Shown in pieces: positions 1 through 5,036 of a stretch of 5,652 nt of DNA (position 1 is the stretch's first letter; each line of letters starts with the position of its first letter). The stretch is from Burkholderiaceae bacterium (GTDB lineage: Bacteria; Pseudomonadota; Gammaproteobacteria; Burkholderiales; Burkholderiaceae): assembly GCA_947470165.1 (NCBI GenBank), contig CANISN010000122.1, positions 1-5,652 of the forward strand, given 5' to 3'. A program made the translations under genes and the position numbers. The notes beneath the pieces are model-generated. The model worked only from the letters and a program-made list of their open reading frames with translations. It made no database searches and had not been told where the DNA came from.

Positions 1-761
1 AGGAAGGCTGCAGCAACACCTACAGCACCTTGCAGCAAGCCACCGCCATTATTTCTGAGGTCAAGAATGATGCCCTTGAGTTTTGGATCTTGATTTGCAA
101 GATCGGATAATTTCTTGGCAAGATCTGGAACGGTGCGCTCCTGAAAGCTAGTCACCCTAACCCAGGCAATATTGTTATCCAATAGCTTGGCTTTGATAGA
201 TTGCACTTTGATCTCAGCACGAGTAATCGTTACCGGAAAGCTGCGCTCCTCACTTTTACGGAAGACAGTCAAAGTAATTTTGGTGCCTGGCGTTCCGCGC
301 ATGGTGCGGACTGCTTTATCAAGAGACATCCCACGAACTGGCTTGTCATCTAAGCGAGTGATGAGGTCGCCAGCTTGCAAACCAGCCCGCGCTGCAGGGC
401 TATCTTCAATTGGGTTCAGAACTTTAACAACGCCATCTTCTGACGTAATCTCAATCCCAAGGCCAGCAAACTTTCCGCTGGTTTGTTCTTGCATTTCAGA
501 AAAATCTTTTTTATCAAGATAGGTGGAGTGGGGATCAAGACTGCTCACCATGCCTTTGACGGCATCGGTTAGCAACTGCTTGTCCTCAATCGGTTCAACG
601 TATTCACGTTTAATTTGAGCAAAGACATTAGATAGAGTTCGCAACTCATCCAAAGGCAACGTTGCCCCCTGTTGGGCAGTCGCTGATAACTGGATAGTGG
701 CTGCAACCCCGGCGATAAGGCCAACCGCAACTAGGGCAAAGTTCTTCAAAAATGTGCGCAT
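1..761 (-). CDS. S41 family C-terminal processing peptidase (CtpA/Prc-like), 3' part outside window
   Basis: Partial gene with 253 complete codons from the ATG at 761-759; the rest lies beyond the left edge. Residues 1-29 look like a Sec signal peptide (MRTF-K, hydrophobic core ALVAVGLIAGVAA, then ATA before Gln30), so the mature protein should act in the periplasm. Residues about 36-90 are the N-terminal helical region of bacterial CTPs (YVEPIED, DPHSTYLDKKDF). A PDZ domain follows at about 95-180 (FAGLGIEI, SPAARAGLQAGDLI, MRGTPGTKITLTVFR). The protease core starts near 185 and reaches the substrate-pocket strand GIILDLRNNGGG (230-241). In this family the catalytic Ser-Lys pair comes later, so activity cannot be judged here. 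CTPs cleave proteins near their C termini, often in envelope or peptidoglycan-hydrolase control. The gene starts 14 bp after gpmA, and a GAGGT overlapping the gpmA stop suggests coupled translation. The family call is firm; the substrate is unknown. Confidence 0.93.
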   Translation of the reverse strand, partial: MRTFLKNFALVAVGLIAGVAATIQLSATAQQGATLPLDELRTLSNVFAQIKREYVEPIEDKQLLTDAVKGMVSSLDPHSTYLDKKDFSEMQEQTSGKFAGLGIEITSEDGVVKVLNPIEDSPAARAGLQAGDLITRLDDKPVRGMSLDKAVRTMRGTPGTKITLTVFRKSEERSFPVTITRAEIKVQSIKAKLLDNNIAWVRVTSFQERTVPDLAKKLSDLANQDPKLKGIILDLRNNGGGLLQGAVGVAAAF

Positions 762-772
762 GTCTCTGTTTT

Positions 773-777
773 ACCTC
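773..777 (-). promoter_or_regulatory. Shine-Dalgarno-like GAGGT for the S41 protease gene
   Basis: On the minus strand GAGGT overlaps the gpmA TGA stop (778-776) and lies 11 bases before the protease ATG at 761. A weaker AGAGA (767-763) sits just before the ATG. The overlap of stop codon and ribosome site favours coupling of the two genes. The spacing is somewhat long, so the assignment is tentative. Confidence 0.4.
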
Positions 778-1465
778 AATCTAAATAAAAATGCTGAATC
801 GGTTTTAGATTGTCATCAAGCTCGTAAATGAGCGGGATGCCATTAGGAACGTTAATTTCCATTATGTCCTTGTCAGAAACCTGGTCGAGATACTTTATTA
901 ATGAGCGAATACTATTACCGTGCGCTACCAGTAATACCCGCTTGCCTGCTTTGAGAGCGGGCGCAATCGATTCATTCCAAAGGGGCAAGACACGTTCAAC
1001 ATTGTCTTTTAAGCATTCGCCCAAAGGAATATCTGAAGCCTTGAGTTTTTCATAGCGATGATCCTTTTGGGGGTTGCGTTCATCGTCCGCTTCTAAGAGT
1101 GGTGGGCGAACATCATAGGAGCGACGCCAAATATGGACTTGCGCATCGCCATATTGAGTAGCCGTTTCTGCTTTATTTAGGCCAGTCAGTGCGCCATAGT
1201 GACGCTCATTTAATCTCCAGCTATGGATTACAGGTAGCCACATTAGATCCATTGTGTCTTGAACATGCCAGAGGGTACGGATAGCCCTTCTTAAAACTGA
1301 GGTGTAAGCGATATCAAACTCATATCCAGATTTGCGGAGGATTTCACCTGCAGCCAGGGCCTGTTGAGTGCCTTTTGGTGTCAAGTCAACGTCCGCCCAG
1401 CCGGTAAAGCGGTTTTCAAGGTTCCAGACAGATTCGCCATGACGAATAAGAACAAGTTGTTTCAT
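776..1465 (-). CDS. gpmA: 2,3-bisphosphoglycerate-dependent phosphoglycerate mutase
   Basis: A 229-residue cytoplasmic enzyme interconverting 3- and 2-phosphoglycerate in glycolysis and gluconeogenesis. The N-terminal signature LVLIRHGES gives Arg8 and the phosphohistidine His9. [14 protein letters not shown] (19-32), Arg60, the LNERHYG motif with acid/base Glu87 (85-91), WRR (113-115) and the second catalytic histidine in AHGNS (His182) are all present, so an active dPGM is expected. The ATG at 1465 puts the RHG motif where the family has it. No good Shine-Dalgarno sequence precedes it, and the start is only 19 bp from the divergent rhodanese gene. The protein ends at HFYLD; E. coli GpmA continues for roughly 20 more residues, a flexible tail that helps cover the active site. 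After the TGA the protease gene follows at once, so the tail is truly absent and not shifted out of frame. Tail-less dPGMs are known, for example in fission yeast. The function call is very secure. Confidence 0.97.
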   Translation of the reverse strand: MKQLVLIRHGESVWNLENRFTGWADVDLTPKGTQQALAAGEILRKSGYEFDIAYTSVLRRAIRTLWHVQDTMDLMWLPVIHSWRLNERHYGALTGLNKAETATQYGDAQVHIWRRSYDVRPPLLEADDERNPQKDHRYEKLKASDIPLGECLKDNVERVLPLWNESIAPALKAGKRVLLVAHGNSIRSLIKYLDQVSDKDIMEINVPNGIPLIYELDDNLKPIQHFYLD

Positions 1466-1484
1466 AGAGCCATTCTATAATCCG
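1466..1484. promoter_or_regulatory. Putative bidirectional promoter between gpmA and the rhodanese operon
   Basis: The 19-bp divergent gap contains a perfect plus-strand -10 hexamer TATAAT (1476-1481). On the minus strand TAGAAT (1477 down to 1472) overlaps it, within the near-palindrome ATTCTATAAT. With usual -10 to start spacing, the plus transcript would begin at about 1488, the A of the second of two tandem ATG codons. The minus transcript would begin at about 1465, the A of the gpmA ATG. Both would be leaderless. No convincing -35 is seen at standard spacing: TTGTTT at 1457-1462 is too close for the plus strand, and TTGAGA at 1505-1500 suits only an alternative GATTAT (1482-1477) on the minus strand. 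Promoter activity is inferred from motif and geometry only. Confidence 0.45.
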
Positions 1485-1901
1485 ATGATGAACTTTCTCT
1501 CTCAAATTGATAATTTAGCGCTCATCGCCCTCCTGATAGTTTCGGGCGCGGCACTCTTCCTTCCTACATTATCTACGCTAATCAGCGGAAAAGGCTTATC
1601 GCCTACCGAAGCGACCATTTGGATGAATCGTCGAAAAGCGGCGGTTTTAGACCTCCGCCCAGAAGACGCATTTAAAGCAGGTCATTTACCAGGCGCGAAG
1701 CATATTCCGTCCAGTGAAATAGCCGCTAAGATTGAAAAGCTCAAACTGGATCGCAAGAACCCACTGATTTTGGTTTGTGAAACCGGTGTGAGTTCCCGTA
1801 AAGCTATTACTGAAGTACAAAAGCTGGGTTTTGCTGAGGTGGGAGCCTTAGATGGCGGTGTTCAGGCTTGGCGGGCTGCAGCATTGCCATTAGTCAAATA
1901 A
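1485..1901 (+). CDS. Membrane-anchored single-domain rhodanese-like protein (YibN-like)
   Basis: A 138-residue protein with one N-terminal hydrophobic helix (about 10-32, LALIALLIVSGAALFLP) followed by a rhodanese domain (about 38-136). The domain shows AAVLDLRPEDAFKAGHLPGAKHIP (52-75), the strand NPLILVCETG and the terminal GGVQAWRAAALPLV. The loop C98-ETGVS keeps the cysteine that carries persulfide sulfur in active rhodaneses, so sulfur transfer is possible; the acceptor is unknown. The helix probably tethers the domain to the inner membrane facing the cytoplasm. Two ATGs stand in tandem (1485 and 1488); no ribosome-binding site precedes either, and a TATAAT ends three bases before the first, so the second may be the true start. 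It leads the grxC-secB-gpsA run, 17 bp before grxC, as yibN does in E. coli. The family is firm; the physiological role is unknown. Confidence 0.9.
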   Translation: MMNFLSQIDNLALIALLIVSGAALFLPTLSTLISGKGLSPTEATIWMNRRKAAVLDLRPEDAFKAGHLPGAKHIPSSEIAAKIEKLKLDRKNPLILVCETGVSSRKAITEVQKLGFAEVGALDGGVQAWRAAALPLVK

Positions 1902-1918
1902 TTCAGCGAGTCTTAGAT

Positions 1919-2173
1919 ATGTCACCAGTCACGATGTATAGCACTCAAGTTTGCCCCTACTGCGTTATGGCAGAGAAGCTTTTGCAGAAGAAGGGTGTTG
2001 CAAATCTAGAGAAGATTTTGATTGATCGGGATCCTGCGCAGCGTGAAATCATGATGACTCGTACAGGGCGTCGGACTGTCCCTCAAATTTATATTGGTGA
2101 GACCCATGTTGGCGGTTACGACGATTTAGTCGCTCTAGACCGTGCTGGTCAACTTGACCCATTACTGACTTAA
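1919..2173 (+). CDS. grxC: Glutaredoxin 3
   Basis: An 84-residue glutathione-dependent oxidoreductase of the cytoplasm that reduces disulfides and glutathionylated proteins. It has the dithiol active site C12-PYC15, the cis-proline motif TVP (53-55) followed by QIYIG, and the glutathione-binding GGYDD (65-69). Length and ending (LDPLLT) match E. coli Grx3 (82-83 residues, LDPLLK). E. coli Grx3 has cysteine in GGCDD; here it is tyrosine. The ATG at 1919 was chosen because the protein then begins [15 protein letters not shown] as in the family; an upstream in-frame TTG (1868) would add 17 residues that overlap the rhodanese gene and have no counterpart. The ribosome site is weak (GCGAG ten or so bases upstream). 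It lies 17 bp after the rhodanese stop and 22 bp before secB, so cotranscription is likely. Confidence 0.96.
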   Translation: MSPVTMYSTQVCPYCVMAEKLLQKKGVANLEKILIDRDPAQREIMMTRTGRRTVPQIYIGETHVGGYDDLVALDRAGQLDPLLT

Positions 2174-2195
2174 AAATTTACTTAGAAAGTTTCTT

Positions 2196-2717
2196 ATGAT
2201 TGAACAAACCACCCCTGCTGCAGACGGAGCCGATACCCCAAAAGAGCCTGGTTTTCGTATTCAACGGATCTACCTCAAGGACTTATCCTTAGAGCAGCCA
2301 AATGCCCCACAAATTTTATTGGTTGCTGCTGAGCCACAAATAGAGGTTGAGGTTGATGTTGTTGTCACTCATCTGGGAGATGAGATTTTTGAAGTCGCCT
2401 TAATTTCGACAGTCACTGCCAAGGTTGAGAGCAAAGTACTCTTTTTAGTTGAGGCAAAACAAGCGGGTATTTTTGAATTTAGTAATATTCCTGCAGAGCA
2501 AATTGATCCTATGTTGGGCATTGCTTGTCCAACTATTTTGTATCCTTACTTGCGTTCAAATATTGCTGATACCATTAGCCGTGCAGGTTTCCAGCCCATT
2601 CATCTAAATGAAATTAATTTCCACGCAATGTATGAGCATCGCATCATGCAGGCTGCGCAAGCCGCTTCAACAGAAAGTGGCTCTGCCGATGAAAGCAAAA
2701 TCATTCTTCCTCACTAA
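2196..2717 (+). CDS. secB: Protein-export chaperone SecB
   Basis: A 173-residue cytoplasmic chaperone that holds precursor proteins unfolded and hands them to SecA at the Sec translocon; the family works as a homotetramer. Family landmarks are [19 protein letters not shown] (20-38), a beta-sheet core including [13 protein letters not shown] (63-75) and [18 protein letters not shown] (82-99), and the helical stretch [24 protein letters not shown] (111-134) followed by [11 protein letters not shown] (137-147). The N-terminal about 18 residues are variable and acidic. The C-terminal extension beyond residue 150 is Ala/Ser-rich and longer than in the 155-residue E. coli protein. The ATG at 2196 is preceded by a weak AGAAAG. 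Its location between grxC and gpsA is the conserved proteobacterial arrangement. Confidence 0.97.
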   Translation: MIEQTTPAADGADTPKEPGFRIQRIYLKDLSLEQPNAPQILLVAAEPQIEVEVDVVVTHLGDEIFEVALISTVTAKVESKVLFLVEAKQAGIFEFSNIPAEQIDPMLGIACPTILYPYLRSNIADTISRAGFQPIHLNEINFHAMYEHRIMQAAQAASTESGSADESKIILPH

Positions 2718-2743
2718 GGTGAGTTAGTTAAACCCCAAAGATC

Positions 2744-3766
2744 ATGAAAGTGACCCTGCTTGGAGCTGGTTCTTGGGGTACTGCGATGGCCGCACAAGCT
2801 GCACGCTATCTTCAGTCGGGCGATGTTTGTTTATGGTCCCGAAGCTCTGAACAGTTAAGTAGTATTCAAAAGACAGGTGAAAATGCAGCCTTTTTACCTG
2901 GCGTTATTTTGCCCGCAGGCTTGCGACTAGAGAGCAGTTTTGAGCATGCCATTGAGCGCCTTTCTGAAAACGATCTCTTGGTGATTGCCACTCCGATGTC
3001 GGGTCTATCAGAAACAGCGGCGCAGGTATTGCGACTTGCAAAACATCCGCTTAATATCGTTTGGCTTTGTAAAGGCTTGGAGCCCAGTAGCACTTTATTG
3101 CCGCATCAAGTGGTGGAGCGTGAAGATAAGCTTCACAGCCATGGCCTTCAGCATTCCTATGGCGCTTTGTCAGGACCTAGTTTTGCGCAAGAAGTGGGTA
3201 ATGGCATGCCATGTGCATTAACGATTGCCAGTAAATCTAATGTATTGTGCGACATCGTTCAGGGCGCATTTCATCACGGTAATATGCGGATCTATGCTAG
3301 CGATGATTTGGTCGGTGTTGAATTGGGTGGCGCTATTAAAAACATATTAGCAATTGCCGCTGGTATTGGCGATGGTTTAGATCTTGGCCTTAATGCGCGT
3401 GCTGCGGTTCTAACCCGTGGTCTTGCGGAGATGATGCGTTTAGTAAAGGCGGCTGGCGGCAGACCCGAGACCTGTATGGGATTAACTGGGGTAGGTGATT
3501 TAATTTTGACTGCTACTGGCGATCTTTCTCGCAATCGCCGTGTTGGCTTGGAGCTGGCAGCAGGAAAATCCTTACCTGAAATATTGAATAATTTAGGTCA
3601 TGTTGCAGAAGGCGTCTTGTGCGCTCCAGCTGTGGCTAATCTCGCTACGCGCTTGGGTGTCGAGATGCCCATTACTGCCATGATGGGTGAAGTGTTATCT
3701 GGAACACTCTCGCCACATGACGCAGTTAAAAAACTCATGGGGCGCGACCCTAAAGTCGAAGCTTAA
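2744..3766 (+). CDS. gpsA: NAD(P)H-dependent glycerol-3-phosphate dehydrogenase
   Basis: A 340-residue cytoplasmic enzyme that reduces dihydroxyacetone phosphate to sn-glycerol 3-phosphate, the backbone for phospholipid synthesis. The N-terminal Rossmann fold begins with the dinucleotide motif GAGSWG (7-12). It continues with ENAAFLPGVILP (46-57), VIATPM (80-85), CKGLEP (109-114) and SGPSFAQEV (143-151). The C-terminal helical domain holds GVELGGAIKN (191-200, with catalytic Lys199), the NAR substrate-binding triplet (217-219), GLTGVGDLILTATG (246-259) and RNRR (263-266). All key residues are present and length is normal (E. coli 339). The start is fixed by the glycine motif seven residues in. 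A good AGGTGAG (2717-2723) overlaps the secB stop but sits about 20 bases from the ATG, which is unusually far. The gene ends 7 bp from the convergent trmL stop. Confidence 0.97.
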   Translation: MKVTLLGAGSWGTAMAAQAARYLQSGDVCLWSRSSEQLSSIQKTGENAAFLPGVILPAGLRLESSFEHAIERLSENDLLVIATPMSGLSETAAQVLRLAKHPLNIVWLCKGLEPSSTLLPHQVVEREDKLHSHGLQHSYGALSGPSFAQEVGNGMPCALTIASKSNVLCDIVQGAFHHGNMRIYASDDLVGVELGGAIKNILAIAAGIGDGLDLGLNARAAVLTRGLAEMMRLVKAAGGRPETCMGLTGVGDLILTATGDLSRNRRVGLELAAGKSLPEILNNLGHVAEGVLCAPAVANLATRLGVEMPITAMMGEVLSGTLSPHDAVKKLMGRDPKVEA

Positions 3767-3775
3767 TTTTCGACT
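3754..3775. terminator. Hairpin at the convergent gpsA/trmL junction
   Basis: AGTCGAA (3754-3760) and TTCGACT (3769-3775) are perfect inverted repeats of 7 bp around an 8-base loop, GCTTAATT. The loop contains the gpsA TAA stop, and the right arm carries two bases of the trmL stop. Placement between convergent genes suits a bidirectional terminator or an mRNA 3' end stabiliser. There is no strong T-run after the stem on either strand (only TTTA on the minus side), so intrinsic termination would be weak. Confidence 0.4.
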
Positions 3776-4244
3776 AGCTCCCGCCCAGCAGTCCGTTTTG
3801 GCGCCAAGCTTCATACACCACAATTGCTACCGTATTCGAGAGGTTCAAACTACGGCTGCTATCTTGCATTGCTAAGCGCATTTGATTTGGTGCTGGAATG
3901 GCACTTCTAACTTCTTCTGTAATACCCTTGGTCTCTGACCCAAAAACAAAATAATCGCCAGGCAAGTATTTACCATCATGAAACTTTCCAGACCCCTTGG
4001 TCGTTAAGGCATAAATATGCTCAGGCTGGGGTTGCTCATTTACAAGAAATTGCGCCCAGCTTTGATGTACCTTCACTTTGGCAAACTCGTGATAGTCCAA
4101 GCCTGCCCTACGAAGTTTGGCATCCTCCATCGGAAAGCCTAGTGGCTCAACTAAATGCAACTTCGCACCCGTGTTTGCACACAGACGAATGATGTTCCCT
4201 GTATTGGGCGGAATTTCTGGTTCGAATAAAACAATATTAAACAT
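3774..4244 (-). CDS. trmL: tRNA (cytidine/uridine-2'-O-)-methyltransferase TrmL
   Basis: A 156-residue SPOUT-class (SpoU/TrmH superfamily) methyltransferase. TrmL uses SAM to 2'-O-methylate the wobble base of certain tRNA-Leu species. The sequence follows E. coli TrmL (157 residues) closely: FNIVLFEPEIPPNTGNIIR (2-20, with conserved Arg20), LCANTGAKLHLVEPLGF (21-37), LRRAGLDYHEF (44-54), YALTTKG (78-84), FGSETKGI (101-108) and SSRSLNLSNTVAIVVYEAW (129-147). The last two stretches form the trefoil-knot SAM site. The ATG at 4244 is preceded by AAAGAG (4256-4251) at good spacing. It lies 19 bp downstream of comF on the same strand, so the two genes probably share a transcript. In E. coli trmL belongs to the gpsA neighbourhood but on the same strand as gpsA; here it faces it. 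Confidence 0.96.
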   Translation of the reverse strand: MFNIVLFEPEIPPNTGNIIRLCANTGAKLHLVEPLGFPMEDAKLRRAGLDYHEFAKVKVHQSWAQFLVNEQPQPEHIYALTTKGSGKFHDGKYLPGDYFVFGSETKGITEEVRSAIPAPNQMRLAMQDSSRSLNLSNTVAIVVYEAWRQNGLLGGS

Positions 4245-4263
4245 GCTCTGCTCTTTATGACGT

Positions 4264-5013
4264 TCATTGGTGTATTGGGCGAAGTGTTCTCAATAAGACC
4301 CAATTAATCACTCTGGATACGCCATTGTCCTTCAGAATGCGTGCGATCTCATTTAAGGTGGCACCACTAGTCATGACATCATCAAACACAATGACAGTTG
4401 CAGACTCTAGATGCCCTCTGTATTGAGGATTGATATAGAACATTTCCTGAATCGCTTTATAACGATTTATTCGGTTTTCATTTGCTTGCTGTTGTTTGTG
4501 GTGGTGCCGTAACAAGATATAGGGATTTTTATGAATTGAGCGTGCGCAGCGAATACGTCTAGCTAATTCCCAGGCTTGATTAAATCCTCGGGCGCAGAGC
4601 TTTTCTTGGCTCAGAGGTACTGGCAGCAAATAAGTGGCCTGACGACTTGTTAGGCTTTCAGTCATTAGTTGATTCCATGCTGATGCAAGCCCATGTGCGC
4701 AGGCAAGACGACCTTGATACTTGAGTTGATGCAAAGCAGTTTGCAGCATTCCCTCATAGCGATCGAGGCAGTAGGTTTCATCAAAATAGGGTGGATGAGT
4801 TTCGCACTCAAGACAGCGATGTTCTCCAATCTCCTTTGCTGTTAAGGTAATGCCGCATTGCTGACAACATTCATAATTTGATAACTGTTCTGTAATCAAT
4901 AAGGTGGCGCAATGAGTGCAGAGAATGTGGTCTTGAAATACCTTACAAACAATGCAGGCGCTTGGCAATATGTGAGAACAAATTAATTGGAAAATATTCT
5001 CTATTGGACGCAT
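4264..5013 (-). CDS. comF: ComF family protein (phosphoribosyltransferase-like, double zinc finger)
   Basis: A 249-residue protein from the ATG at 5013. The N-terminal part has two cysteine clusters typical of ComF/GntX proteins: C20-x2-C23 with C32-x2-C35, and C50-x2-C53 with C67-x2-C70. A type I phosphoribosyltransferase-like domain follows, with YEGMLQTALHQLKYQGR (86-102), LLPVPLSQEKLCARGFNQA (129-147), a HKQQQANENRINR segment (172-184) and the PRPP-binding loop VIVFDDVMTSGAT (207-219). ComF is needed for DNA uptake during natural transformation in several bacteria; its biochemical activity is not well defined, and homologues also occur in species without known competence. An in-frame TTG at 5049 would add 12 residues but lacks a ribosome site and would overlap the divergent methyltransferase start, so I prefer the ATG (MRPIENIFQLI). 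It is followed by trmL after 19 bp. The family call is strong; a competence role here is inference. Confidence 0.88.
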   Translation of the reverse strand: MRPIENIFQLICSHILPSACIVCKVFQDHILCTHCATLLITEQLSNYECCQQCGITLTAKEIGEHRCLECETHPPYFDETYCLDRYEGMLQTALHQLKYQGRLACAHGLASAWNQLMTESLTSRQATYLLPVPLSQEKLCARGFNQAWELARRIRCARSIHKNPYILLRHHHKQQQANENRINRYKAIQEMFYINPQYRGHLESATVIVFDDVMTSGATLNEIARILKDNGVSRVINWVLLRTLRPIHQ

Positions 5014-5036
5014 GGGTCGCTGAGTATACTGAGCCA
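5014..5036. promoter_or_regulatory. Putative bidirectional promoter between comF and the BioC-like gene
   Basis: The 23-bp gap is centred on the perfect 8-bp palindrome AGTATACT (5023-5030), which reads as the -10-like hexamer TATACT on both strands. On the plus strand the hexamer (5025-5030) ends six bases before the ATG at 5037, so transcription would be expected to start at that A, giving a leaderless mRNA. On the minus strand it (5028-5023) predicts a start at about 5016, three bases before the comF ATG. A partial -35 (TTGGAC, 5004-5009) has a short 15-bp spacer on the plus strand. No ribosome-binding site is visible for the plus-strand gene. This is inferred from motif position only. Confidence 0.4.

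Noticed and set aside
172..522. A plus-strand open frame of 116 codons.
   Set aside because: It lies antisense to the clearly coding PDZ region of the S41 protease gene, and its product matches no family I recognise.
828..1055. A plus-strand open frame of 75 codons.
   Set aside because: Antisense to gpmA, whose catalytic motifs cover the same bases; a reading-frame shadow.
1462..1473. A three-codon minus-strand ORF (ATG GCT CTA TGA) overlapping the gpmA start, which could be read as a leader peptide.
   Set aside because: Too short to separate from chance, no ribosome site, and the predicted transcript start would exclude it.
1868..1918. An upstream TTG start that would lengthen grxC by 17 residues.
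   Set aside because: It would overlap the rhodanese gene, has no ribosome site, and the added residues are absent from Grx3 proteins; the ATG at 1919 fits the family N terminus.
2866..3534. Several open frames on both strands inside gpsA (2866-3093 minus, 2985-3221 plus, 3292-3534 minus).
   Set aside because: All are covered by the full-length, motif-complete gpsA and look like low-complexity shadow translations.
3687..3875. A plus-strand open frame crossing the gpsA/trmL junction.
   Set aside because: It overlaps the well-conserved ends of both genes in another frame and has no recognisable product.
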